Shown: in pieces, positions 1-8,315 of the stretch | How the letters are laid out: each line of letters begins with the position of its first letter | Numbering within the stretch: position 1 is the first letter of the stretch | DNA from: Chthoniobacterales bacterium | Lineage (GTDB): Bacteria > Verrucomicrobiota > Verrucomicrobiia > Chthoniobacterales > JAATET01 | Direction of reading: 5' to 3' | Length of the DNA: 46,552 nucleotides | Assembly (NCBI GenBank): GCA_015655545.1 | Contig: JAATET010000028.1 | Location: 1-46,552, forward strand | Notes under the pieces: model-generated | Database searches by the model: none | What the model was told of the DNA's origin: nothing | What the model saw: the letters and a program-made list of their open reading frames with translations, nothing else | Position numbers and translations under genes: made by a program

Positions 1-305
1 TTGAACCGCCGCAGCTCCGCGCCCGCCGCCTGCAGGAGCCCGTTGGAAAACGACACGTCGTGATGCGCGAGCGCGCGGCCCAGCGTGCGGGCGAGGAAAT
101 CGCGGGAGCTTGCGCCGAGGAGCGCCGCCTCGTCGACCGATCCGCGCTCGACCTCGCGAAACATGCGCTCCACCACCGAGCGGTCGCGCCGGAGCTGCGT
201 GCGCACCGTAAAAAGGATGCGCTCGACGATCACGGACAGCGCGACGAGGGAGATGGCGAGCAGCGGCCACATCACCGGCCCGCCTTTCAGGAAGATCGGC
301 AGCAT
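1..305 (-). CDS. MotA/TolQ/ExbB-family proton channel protein (5' part only)
   Basis: Reading leftward from an ATG at 305, about 101 residues are visible before the window ends. The N-terminus is a short lead followed by a membrane helix (GGPVMWPLLAISLVALSVIV) and then a charged stretch (VERILFTVRTQLRRDRSVVE) and a helical cytoplasmic region. This is the usual start of ExbB/TolQ-type subunits, which with ExbD use the proton gradient to energise TonB. Only 3 bases separate it from the stop of the upstream TonB-dependent receptor, so the two are very probably one transcript and this channel probably serves that receptor. The rest of the protein, including the two further membrane helices expected for the family, lies outside the window. 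MotA-like alternatives cannot be excluded from the N-terminus alone. Confidence 0.85.
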   Translation of the reverse strand, partial: MLPIFLKGGPVMWPLLAISLVALSVIVERILFTVRTQLRRDRSVVERMFREVERGSVDEAALLGASSRDFLARTLGRALAHHDVSFSNGLLQAAGAELRRF

Positions 306-308
306 CGG

Positions 309-2476
309 CTAGAACGTCAATTTCACGCCGACCGTCACGCCCGCGCCGGGCAGCGGCAGCACGTCCTTCAGATACGACGTGCTCTCACGGGCGGTCTGGT
401 TCAGCAGGTTCGTGCCGCGCACGTAGACGCTGCAGTTCGCCGGCCCCATCGCGAAGGTGTAGTCCACGCTCGCGTTCAGGAAGGTGTAGCCCGGCGTCGC
501 CGTCTCGAACTCGGGCACGCGGTCCTGGTTCACCGCGTGCATCAGCTCGATCCGCGCGCCGAGCGCCTCGCCCTGGTAGACAAGGGCGAAGGTGTAGCGC
601 AGCGGCGGCATGTAGGGCAGAGGGCCGTTGTCCGTGAGGTTCTGCGCGTAGACGTAGTCGCACTTGCCCTCGAGGTAGAGATCGTTCGGATTCGGCACGG
701 CGTCGCCGCTCTCGCCGGTGATCACGCTCTTCACGCTCTTGTCATCCGGCGCGACCGTGCGCGTCACGCTCCTCGGCAGGAGGTGGAAGGCGACCTGCGC
801 TTCGCCGCCGAGGAAGTTCGCCCGCTTCGGCTCGTAGGGGAAGACCTGGAGATCGTCGACGAATTCATCCGTCGGCGTGGATTCGATGTAGTTGAAGAAA
901 TAGTTGTAAAATCCGCTCACGCTGCCGGTCACGACGCCGTCCTTCTTGCGGATGCTCAGGTCCGTGCCGAGCACCTGCTCGAGGCCGATGTCCGGATTTC
1001 CCACGAGATACTGGAACGTCGCGTCGTGCGGCCCGCGCGCGAAGAGCTCCTCGGGCGTCGGCGCCCGCTCGGAGTAGCGCACCGTGAGCGCGGCGTTCAT
1101 GTCCTTCGCGAAGTCGTAGATCACGCCGGCCGCCGCGCTGAGCGGCACGAAGGTCTGCGTCCGCTGGCTCGACGATGTGAGCGAGGTGAGCTCCGGGTCG
1201 TCCGAGTCGATGCTCGTGTCGTTGATCTCCACGCGGCCGCCGATCTGGAAGCGCAGCGGCAGCGTCTCGAGCCTGATCTCCTCGAAATCGAAGAAGCCGC
1301 CCTGCCAGGTATTCGTCGGCTGCAGGAAGGCGTCCTCGCCGAGCACCGAGAGATAGCGCCACGAAAGCTGCGCGCCGATCGAGCCCTCGACCGGGCCGAA
1401 CTTCCGGTGCACGAGCTCGAGCCGCGAGTCGAAGCCGTGCGTGAGGAACGTCGAGCCCACCGCCACGCCGTCGAGCTCCTCGTGCTTGTAGTCGTTGTAG
1501 GAGAACTTCAGGTCCGCGTTCGTGAAATACGGGAACGGATCCTGCACGCCGGCGTGGAAGTCGTAGCGCTGCTTGGTCGCGGTGATGTGCACCGGATCGG
1601 GCATCGCGACGGGATCGTCCACCTGCGGGTCGTCCGGCACGCCGTAGTAGCTCGCGTATTCGCTGAAGGAAAATCCGACGAAGCCCTGTCCCACACGTAG
1701 GAGCCGCCGAAGCCGATGTCCTTCGTGTTCACGCGCGCGTTCGGGACGAGAAATTTCGGGTTTCCGCCGAAGGCGTTCACGCGCGCCTTCTGCTCCGGAC
1801 TGAGCACTCGCTGGATCGCCGGCGTGAGCGCGTAGCCGGGGATGTGCACGTCGTTCGTCGTGAGCAGCGAGCCGTCCACGTGGAGCACGAGATGCTGGAC
1901 GGGCATGAAGTCGATCGAGAACGCGTTGCCGAACTCCGTGTCCGCGCTGCCGTAGCGGCTGTCCAGTTCCATGTTGAACATCTTCGAGAGCGCCTGCGTG
2001 GGGATGCGGTTGTCGATCACGTTCACCACGCCGCCGATCGCGCTCGACCCGTAGAGGATCGTCGCCGGTCCGCGCACCACGTCGATGCGCCGGCTGAGCG
2101 GCTCGACGCTCGGCGTGTGATCGGGGCTCAGGTTCGACACGTCGAAGATGTCGGTGCCGTTCTGCAGAATGAGCACGCGATTGTCCGTGAGGCCCCGGAT
2201 GATCGGCCGGCTGGCCCCGTTCGTGAAATGGCTGGCCGCGATGCCCGGCTCGCCGTTGAGCGTGTCGCCGAGCGTCGGCTGCAATTTCAACTGGAGCGCG
2301 TCTCCATCGAGCACGCTCACCGGCTGCGCGAGGTCGAACGCGCTGCGCGGCAGCGGGCTGGCCGTCACGACGACCGTGTCGAGCTGCGTTACGGCTCCGG
2401 CCTTGGCGGCAGTCTGGGCAGGACCCGATGAAACGAAGGCCGCGAGGCCAAGGAGGAAGCATGGAATTTTTTTCAT
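309..2476 (-). pseudogene. ZnuD-like TonB-dependent outer-membrane receptor, interrupted by a one-base frameshift
   Basis: The ATG at 2476 opens a signal peptide (MKKIPCFLLGLAAFVSS), then a TonB-box-like LDTVVVTAS and a plug domain with RPIIRGLTDNRVLILQNG and VVRGPATILYGSSAIGGVVN, a pattern typical of ZnuD-type metal receptors. The first frame carries the plug and early barrel to about 1690 (YVWDRA). The remaining barrel continues in another frame from GFVGFSFSEYASYYG to a terminal phenylalanine (GVKLTF), as expected for an outer-membrane barrel. The gene length is 2168 bp, one base short of a multiple of three; adding one base to the CCC run at 1684-1686 (plus strand) restores a single 722-residue reading frame. 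Both halves look well conserved, so the shift is recent, a sequencing error, or a phase-variable run. It is followed closely by an ExbB-like gene. Substrate (zinc or another metal) is inferred from plug similarity only. Confidence 0.8.
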
Positions 2477-2504
2477 GGATTGACGCCGGGAATCGGCTAA
2501 TAGA

Positions 2505-3098
2505 ATGATCCCGCGCATTCTGGGCCTGACTCTGCTTCTTGCGTCCGCACCGCACGCCGGCGCCCTGCCGACTCTCAAGGCAAAAGTTGGGCCGCCCGTC
2601 GTGGAGGAACTGATGGGCGGCTGTTCGCTGCATTGCGCCTTTCCTTGGCAGGTGTTCGCCCTTGGCGAAAAATCGCAGCCGGTCTATTCCACGAACGACA
2701 ACAGCGCCCGCACCGCCTGGATCGACGGCCGTCCCGGCGGCAGCGTCGGGTCGAAACTGGAATTTGTTTTCCCGGACGAGCTGGTGAAGGAAATGCCAGG
2801 AACTCCCTTATACGGTTTTCAGATCATCAATGGAAATTGGGCTCCTGACGACGGCACCGGCGGGAACATCCGCAATTGGAAACAGCACGCACGCATTAAG
2901 AGGCTCCGGCTCGCCTACAACGGCCAGACGCTTTACACGGTCGCGCTCGCGGACAGTCCGCGCTGGCAGTCCGTCTGGTTCGACGACATCATCATCAAGC
3001 CGGGCGATCGCATGACTTTCGAGATCCTGGAGACCTACCCGGGGCGCGAGGCCCCTGGCATCGCCGTCAGCGAAATCGTGCTTCAGGGCGCGCATTGA
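2505..3098 (+). CDS. Secreted discoidin-like (NADase-type glycan-binding) domain protein
   Basis: A 197-residue protein with a clear N-terminal signal peptide (MIPRILGLTLLLASAPHAGA), so it is exported. The mature part resembles the F5/8 type C-like beta-sandwich seen in NADase-type glycan-binding domain proteins: STNDNSARTAWIDGRPGGSV, then GFQIINGNW, a basic KRLRLAYNG strand and the late FEILETYPG. Such domains usually bind sugar or surface ligands; no enzymatic motif is visible. Two cysteines in GGCSLHCAF may form a disulfide. Its start lies only 28 bp from the start of the divergent TonB receptor, so the two must share or interleave their promoter regions. Family assignment is from recall of the pattern and is moderate; function is unknown. 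Confidence 0.65.
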   Translation: MIPRILGLTLLLASAPHAGALPTLKAKVGPPVVEELMGGCSLHCAFPWQVFALGEKSQPVYSTNDNSARTAWIDGRPGGSVGSKLEFVFPDELVKEMPGTPLYGFQIINGNWAPDDGTGGNIRNWKQHARIKRLRLAYNGQTLYTVALADSPRWQSVWFDDIIIKPGDRMTFEILETYPGREAPGIAVSEIVLQGAH

Positions 3099-3157
3099 TC
3101 TCTCAATAAATTGTTGCGAACCGCGTCCCGCAGGCGCATTAACTGGCTCGACCGATC

Positions 3158-3733
3158 ATGAAAAAAATCTCCCTCCTCCTCGCCGCGCTGCTCCTCGCTC
3201 CCACGCTCGCCCATGCGCACACCGGCGTCGGCGATACCCACGGATTCGCCCACGGATTCGAGCACCCTCTCTTCGGCCTCGACCACCTTCTCGCCATGGT
3301 CGCCATCGGCCTCTGGGCCGCGCAGATCGGCGGCCGCGCGCTCTGGGCCGTGCCGTTGACTTTTGTTTCAGTGATGGCCGTCGGCGGGACTCTCGGCATC
3401 GCCGGCGTCCCCGTGCCGTTCGTCGAGCAAGGCATCGCCACATCCGTCCTCCTGCTCGGCCTTCTGATCGCTTTTTCCGCAAAGCTCCCGCTCGGATTTT
3501 CCATTCCGCTGGTCGCGCTTTTCGCCATTTGCCACGGCCACGCGCACGGCGCGGAAATGCCCGTCAACGCATCCGGTTTCCTCTACGCCGCCGGCTTCGT
3601 GATTGCGACCGCCTTCCTCCATGGCGTGGGCATCGGCCTAGGCATGCTGATCCAGCGCCATGCCGCCGCGCCTGTTCTTCGCCTGGCGGGCGCAGCCATC
3701 GCCGTGACCGGCGTCACGCTTTTCTTCTCGTGA
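3158..3733 (+). CDS. hupE: HupE/UreJ family protein (probable nickel/cobalt permease)
   Basis: A 191-residue membrane protein with a signal peptide ending in LAHAHTG, the diagnostic HPLFGLDHLLAM motif (HPxxGxDHxxxM) after the first segment, and about six hydrophobic segments. A His-rich stretch CHGHAHGAEMP occurs mid-protein and a further FLHGVGIGLG near the end, matching HupE/UreJ layout. Members are thought to carry nickel or cobalt for hydrogenase and urease, but many sit next to neither enzyme, and neither is in this window. The nearby ZnuD-like receptor and ExbB suggest a local metal-uptake role; that link is inference. The ATG is preceded by only a weak ribosome site. Confidence 0.85.
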   Translation: MKKISLLLAALLLAPTLAHAHTGVGDTHGFAHGFEHPLFGLDHLLAMVAIGLWAAQIGGRALWAVPLTFVSVMAVGGTLGIAGVPVPFVEQGIATSVLLLGLLIAFSAKLPLGFSIPLVALFAICHGHAHGAEMPVNASGFLYAAGFVIATAFLHGVGIGLGMLIQRHAAAPVLRLAGAAIAVTGVTLFFS

Positions 3734-3826
3734 TTTCTTGAGACCTTTTGGCCATCGGACACCGGTGTGCCATAACGCGCAGCCCTACCAGGGGGCGCAC
3801 CGAAAAACGCAGGACAGAAGAGATTC

Positions 3827-4141
3827 TCAATCCTCCGGCGGCGTCTGCCCTCGCGCGGCGAACCATTGCCGCAAAAACTCCAAGTCGCCACGATCCTTCT
3901 CGCGGTGCGTGCGTCGCTTCATCCGCCAAAGCAATTCCGGGCTCGCAAATGGAATGGCCACGCCATCCACCTCATGCACGACCACGCTCTTCGACGCCTC
4001 CGCATAGTCGATGCCCGACGCGCTCGCCACGAGATCGACGTCGCCGGTTGTCCGCGAGAGTCCTGCCACTCGAATCGCGAAACCGCCCACTACGACATAG
4101 TCTACCTCACGGGTATTCAGTTCCCGGCAGAGCGACACCAA
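3827..4141 (-). CDS. Nucleotidyltransferase-fold protein, apparently with an internal deletion
   Basis: The 104-residue product shows the start of an MNT-like nucleotidyltransferase: DYVVVGGFAIRVAGLSRTTG followed by the metal-binding DVDL. It then jumps straight to the family's C-terminal part (SGIDYAEASKSVVVHEVDGV, PFASPELLWRMKRRTHREKD, a final helix). Relatives I recall are about 145-150 residues and have some 45 residues between these two parts, including a third catalytic-type Asp in a VVDL segment. DVDL here looks like a fusion of the two Asp sites, so the protein is probably inactive. No ATG is available; TTG at 4141 (or GTG at 4138) is the only likely start. It is in the same frame as its upstream partner, separated by one TGA and nine codons. 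It may belong to a toxin-antitoxin-like pair; that is inference. Confidence 0.65.
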   Translation of the reverse strand: MVSLCRELNTREVDYVVVGGFAIRVAGLSRTTGDVDLVASASGIDYAEASKSVVVHEVDGVAIPFASPELLWRMKRRTHREKDRGDLEFLRQWFAARGQTPPED

Positions 4142-4168
4142 GTCCTCGAGAGCCGGGCTCCCGTGGGA

Positions 4169-4459
4169 TCAGTTCACCCGTTTCCGGGTCAAATGGTCCA
4201 TCAGCCACTGGTCGGCCTCCTCGTGGGAATGAAAGCGATAAACTCCCTTGCGAATGCGCGGGAAAAAGCCTGCCTCACACCAGCCAATCTTCGCATGTTT
4301 CTCGCCCGGCACGATTCGCAACGGATCGACCGCCGTCCGGCGTCCCACGGTCTTCCCAATAGGATCATCAATATTAACGATCGGCCTCACGGTTCGCAGT
4401 CTACGCTCAGCTCCCACCCCCGGCGAGCCCTTTCCCGCCTTCCTGCTCTCCTTGTTCAA
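4169..4459 (-). CDS. Small hypothetical protein paired with the nucleotidyltransferase
   Basis: A 96-residue basic protein of unknown function. Its C-terminal part (GVYRFHSHEEADQWLMDHL) resembles small proteins I recall being encoded just upstream of nucleotidyltransferases in soil bacteria, where the HEEA-W helix is conserved. It starts at TTG 4459, overlapping the TGA of recQ as TTGA, so it is probably translated by coupling to recQ. Its own stop is followed in frame by the nucleotidyltransferase. It has no membrane segment and no known catalytic motif. The pair could act as a two-gene module; which partner might be toxic cannot be told from the sequence. Confidence 0.55.
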   Translation of the reverse strand: MNKESRKAGKGSPGVGAERRLRTVRPIVNIDDPIGKTVGRRTAVDPLRIVPGEKHAKIGWCEAGFFPRIRKGVYRFHSHEEADQWLMDHLTRKRVN

Positions 4460-6294
4460 TCCGGAAAAACCTGCCTTCCGCTTTCGCGCACATAGTCGCG
4501 GATCGCGGACATGAAGACCTTCCCGAACTCCACCGCCTTTTTTCTGCCCACGCCAGGCGTGGCCTCGAAAGCCAGATCCGAATCCGGATAGAACCTCGCG
4601 AGATGGCGCAACGTCACGTCCGAGAAAACCACATACGCCGGCACATCGCGCGCATCAGCAAGGTCGCGGCGCAATTTCCGCAGATGCTCGAACAGCGCCT
4701 CATCGTAGGCGAAATCCTCCGCCACCTTGCGCCGTGACTTCGCCACGCGCGCCTTTTCGATTCGCGGCGCGCGCCTCACCCGCACTTCGCGGCGCGACTT
4801 GAGCGCTTCGAGGCCGTCGTCGGTCAGTTCGATCGTCGAGAATTTATCGTTCGATCGCGACGCGTAGCCCATGCGGATCAATTCACCCGCAAGCTGCTTC
4901 CACTCATCCGCCGCCATGTCCTTCCCGATGCCGTGCGTGGGCAGCTGGTCGTGGCCGCGGTCCAGGATCGCCTTCGACTTCGAGCCGGTCAGCACATCGA
5001 CGATGTGATTGAGCCCGAAACTCCATCCGCTCGCCTGGCGCACCCGATACACGCACGAGAGAAATTTCTGAGCCGGAATCGTCACATCGGTTTCTTCGGG
5101 AGGCGCGATGCAGTTATCGCAACCTCCGCAATTCCGCTCCGCGAAAACTTCGCCGAAATACCCAAGCAGCCCGCGGCGGCGGCAATCTCCGCTCTCCGCG
5201 AAGGCCGCGATTTCGTTCAGCTGCCTCTGCGCGACGCGGCGCTCGTTCTCGTCCGGCTTCTCATCGATCATCCGCTTTTGCTTGAGAATGTCGCCGCGGC
5301 TGTAGAGCAGCAGACATTCCGAGGGCAATCCGTCGCGGCCGGCGCGGCCTGTTTCCTGGTAATAGCTCTCGATATTGCGCGGCAGGTCGTAGTGGACCAC
5401 GAAGCGCACGTTCGGTTTGTTGATGCCCATGCCGAAAGCGATCGTCGCGCAGATCACCCGCACCTCATCGCGCAGAAACGCTTCCTGATTCCTGCTCCGC
5501 TCTTCCTGCGTGAGCCCCGCATGGTAGGCACGCGACGGCACGCCGCCCCGGTTTAGTTTTTCCGCCAGCGATTCGGCGGATTTGCGGGAGAGACAATAAA
5601 CGATCCCGCTCTCGCCTTTTCGTTCGCCGAGAAATTCCGCCAACTGGTCGAATGCCCCGGCCTTCGGCAGCACGCGATAAAGCAGGTTCGGCCGATTGAA
5701 ACTCGCGACGTATTCGCGCGGTCCGCGCAAACCCAGCCGCTCGACGATATCCGTGCGCACCCGGCCCGTCGCCGTCGCGGTGAGCGCCATCACCGGCACG
5801 CCGGGCAATACGCCGCGCAACTCCACGAGCCGCCGGTATTCCGGTCGGAAATCGTGCCCCCATTCGCTGATGCAATGCGCCTCGTCCACCGCGACGAGCG
5901 TGACGTTCCATTTTTTCAAATCCTCGAGAAATCCCGACAGCAGCAGCCGCTCCGGGGCGACGTAGAGAAGTTTGTATTCGCCTTGGTGCAGTCCGCGCAG
6001 CCTCCGGCGGCCTTCGCCGGCTTCGAGCGAGGAGTTCAAAAACGTCGCCGCCACGCCGTTGGCCGTGAGCGCGTCCACCTGATCTTTCATCAACGCGATG
6101 AGCGGAGAGACGACGAGCGTGAGGCCCGGGCGCAACAGCGCGGGAAGCTGATAGCACAGCGACTTGCCGCCGCCGGTGGGAAGCAGCGCGAAGACGTCGC
6201 GATCGGCCAGCGCATCCGCGACGATCTCGGCCTGCAACGGCCGGAAGGCGTCGTAGCCGAAGACCTCTTTCAATTTCGCGAGCGCTCTGTCCAT
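4456..6294 (-). CDS. recQ: ATP-dependent DNA helicase RecQ
   Basis: 612 residues, normal length for bacterial RecQ, a 3'-5' helicase acting in recombination and stalled-fork repair. Seen in order: an aromatic FRPLQ (residues 17-21), Walker A TGGGKS (40-45), DEAH box (137-140) with CISEWGHDFRPEY, motif III LTATAT (171-176), motif VI QETGRAGRDG (about 313-322), a zinc-binding set C371, C389, C392, C395 (GCDNC), a winged-helix RQC region to about residue 500, and a C-terminal HRDC-like domain starting near 525. The stop overlaps the next small gene. It lies 41 bp downstream of kup and is read in the same direction. Confidence 0.96.
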   Translation of the reverse strand: MDRALAKLKEVFGYDAFRPLQAEIVADALADRDVFALLPTGGGKSLCYQLPALLRPGLTLVVSPLIALMKDQVDALTANGVAATFLNSSLEAGEGRRRLRGLHQGEYKLLYVAPERLLLSGFLEDLKKWNVTLVAVDEAHCISEWGHDFRPEYRRLVELRGVLPGVPVMALTATATGRVRTDIVERLGLRGPREYVASFNRPNLLYRVLPKAGAFDQLAEFLGERKGESGIVYCLSRKSAESLAEKLNRGGVPSRAYHAGLTQEERSRNQEAFLRDEVRVICATIAFGMGINKPNVRFVVHYDLPRNIESYYQETGRAGRDGLPSECLLLYSRGDILKQKRMIDEKPDENERRVAQRQLNEIAAFAESGDCRRRGLLGYFGEVFAERNCGGCDNCIAPPEETDVTIPAQKFLSCVYRVRQASGWSFGLNHIVDVLTGSKSKAILDRGHDQLPTHGIGKDMAADEWKQLAGELIRMGYASRSNDKFSTIELTDDGLEALKSRREVRVRRAPRIEKARVAKSRRKVAEDFAYDEALFEHLRKLRRDLADARDVPAYVVFSDVTLRHLARFYPDSDLAFEATPGVGRKKAVEFGKVFMSAIRDYVRESGRQVFPD

Positions 6295-6335
6295 GTCCGC
6301 CTAGGAACTACCCTGATTTTTCCGCAAAGCCCACT

Positions 6336-8225
6336 CTACGCCTTCATCATCCAGGTGAATTCGATGAGCTGCGTCTGCGGGATGTGGAGATAGTCCGGCG
6401 CGTAGCTTTGGTTGCGGCTCAAGACGCCGAAGAGCACGCGCCGCCAGCGCTCGAGACTGTTGCCGACGTATTCGACAATCAATTCCCGCGGCAGCACGAA
6501 AAACGTATTCTCCGAGCCCGCCCGGATGCCGCCGCCGCTGATTTCCACCGCGCGCTGGAGGATGCGCGGCGCATGCGGCTCCTGCATGTAGCCATGCTGC
6601 GCGACGACGTGCCACACGTGCGGGCCATGCTGTTTCACCTCGATGCTTCGCGCGATATCCACGTTGCTTTTCACGACATTCAACAAGCTCAGAAAAATGA
6701 TCTGTTCGCGCGGGGCGATGCCTTCCCGGATCATCTCTTGAAGCCGCGCCACCGCGTGCGCGGGAGTGCGATTTGCCGTGACGAGCACGAGTTGTCCCGG
6801 AAGACCTCTTTGCCCGGGAAGCTTTCGGGGCAGTTCCTCCATCGGGCAGGTATTCGCGCGCACATGTTCCGCGATGATTGCGCGGCCGCGATGCCAGGTG
6901 AGCATCACCACGAGGAGTCCTCCGGCGATCACGAGCGGATACCAACCGCCTTGGGCGACTTTGGTGAGACTGGAAAACAGGAAGACGGACTCCAGCGAGA
7001 AGAGGCTCGCGACGAGCACCGCCGTCCGCCACCAGGGCCATTCCCAGCATTTCCAGGCGATCAGCCCGATTGCCATCGTCGTGATGAGCATCGTGCCGAC
7101 GACCGCGAGGCCATACGCCGCGGCCATGTTCGCGCTCGTGCGGAACGTCACCACGAGCAGGATGCACGCGGCGGCAAGCAGCCAATTCGCCAGCGGCACA
7201 TAGACCTGGCCGCGCTCGTCGCGGCTGGTGTGAATGATGCGCAGCCGCGGCAGGAATCGCAAATCGCGCGCCTGCGCCGTGAGCGAAAACACACCGGAGA
7301 TCAGCGCCTGCGACGCGATCACCGTGGCTGCGGTCGCGAGCGCCACGAGCGCGAGCGTCATCCAACCGGACGGCACCATTTGGAAAAATGGCGTCCCCGC
7401 CGCGAAGACGGCCGGACTTTTTACCGCCAGGGCGGCCTGGCCAAGGTAATTCAACAAAAGCGCCGGCAGCGCCACGCCATGCCACGCGAGCGAGATCGCC
7501 CGGCGGCTGAAATGCCCCATGTCCGCATACAGCGCCTCCACGCCGGTCACCGCGAGCACGACACCGCCCATCAGAAATACCGCCGACCAGCCGCTCCGCC
7601 GCAGGGTTTCCAGTGCGCAAACGGGATTGAATGCTTCCAGAACCCGCGGGCATTGCACGACCCATGCGAGGCCGATGCCGCCAATCGCGAGAAACCATGC
7701 CAGCATCACCCAGCCGAAAGCAAAACCCAGTCGCCCGGTGCCGAGCCGCTGCACGGCGAAGAGCGCCAACAGCAGCGCGACCGTCGCGGGCAGGACGGCG
7801 GCGTGGAGTTTCGGATTGACCGCTTCAAGCCCCTCCAAGGCGCTCAAAACCGAGATCGCGGGGGTGATGGTGCCGTCGCCATAAAGCAGCGCGGCGCCGA
7901 ACAGCAACATCACGACATACGCCGGAAGCCGCAGCCCCCCGGCCGCCGGCATCTTCCGCTGAAGCAAGGCGAGCAGCGCAAACACGCCGCCCTCGCCGTG
8001 AAAATCCGCCCGCATCACGACGCCGACGTATTTGAGCGTCACGATGATGAGCAGGCTCCACACGATGAGCGATGCGACTCCGATGGCCGCGGCCGCGTCG
8101 GGCCGGGCAATCGCGCCGAGCGCCGTCTGGTAGGTGTAGAGCGGGCTCGTGCCGATGTCGCCGAAGACGACGCCCAGCGCGGCGAGCGCCAGAGCGGGGG
8201 CTTTTTTCGAAACGGGCGTGGACAT
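6336..8225 (-). CDS. kup: KUP-family potassium:proton symporter
   Basis: 629 residues with the Kup signature GDIGTSPLY at residues 22-30, a large block of about twelve membrane helices in the first 430 residues, and a soluble C-terminal region rich in basic residues ending in FTWMMKA. Other recognisable pieces are KYVGVVMRADFHGEGGVFAL and the GAALLYGDGTITPAISVLSA motif, both strongly conserved in the family. It imports K+ with H+ across the inner membrane. ATG at 8225. A 90-bp gap separates it from argB upstream, so it may have its own promoter; recQ follows 41 bp later. Confidence 0.95.
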   Translation of the reverse strand: MSTPVSKKAPALALAALGVVFGDIGTSPLYTYQTALGAIARPDAAAAIGVASLIVWSLLIIVTLKYVGVVMRADFHGEGGVFALLALLQRKMPAAGGLRLPAYVVMLLFGAALLYGDGTITPAISVLSALEGLEAVNPKLHAAVLPATVALLLALFAVQRLGTGRLGFAFGWVMLAWFLAIGGIGLAWVVQCPRVLEAFNPVCALETLRRSGWSAVFLMGGVVLAVTGVEALYADMGHFSRRAISLAWHGVALPALLLNYLGQAALAVKSPAVFAAGTPFFQMVPSGWMTLALVALATAATVIASQALISGVFSLTAQARDLRFLPRLRIIHTSRDERGQVYVPLANWLLAAACILLVVTFRTSANMAAAYGLAVVGTMLITTMAIGLIAWKCWEWPWWRTAVLVASLFSLESVFLFSSLTKVAQGGWYPLVIAGGLLVVMLTWHRGRAIIAEHVRANTCPMEELPRKLPGQRGLPGQLVLVTANRTPAHAVARLQEMIREGIAPREQIIFLSLLNVVKSNVDIARSIEVKQHGPHVWHVVAQHGYMQEPHAPRILQRAVEISGGGIRAGSENTFFVLPRELIVEYVGNSLERWRRVLFGVLSRNQSYAPDYLHIPQTQLIEFTWMMKA

Positions 8226-8315
8226 CGGAGCGGCGATTCCGCCTTATTTCCGATTTCGGCGGGCAAGGCCAGCCTTTGCTCGGAGTGCGATTCTTCCGCG
8301 GAAAGAATTCCCGGA

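Noticed and set aside
60-1700. A 546-codon open frame on the plus strand
   Set aside because: It is the shadow of the TonB receptor: the minus strand gives clear family motifs and signal peptide, while the plus-strand product is Arg/His-rich with no motif.
4141-4180. Stop-codon readthrough or selenocysteine at the TGA joining the partner and the nucleotidyltransferase
   Set aside because: The two are in one frame, but there is no SECIS-like stem and paired relatives are separate genes, so I treat them as two genes with a short spacer.
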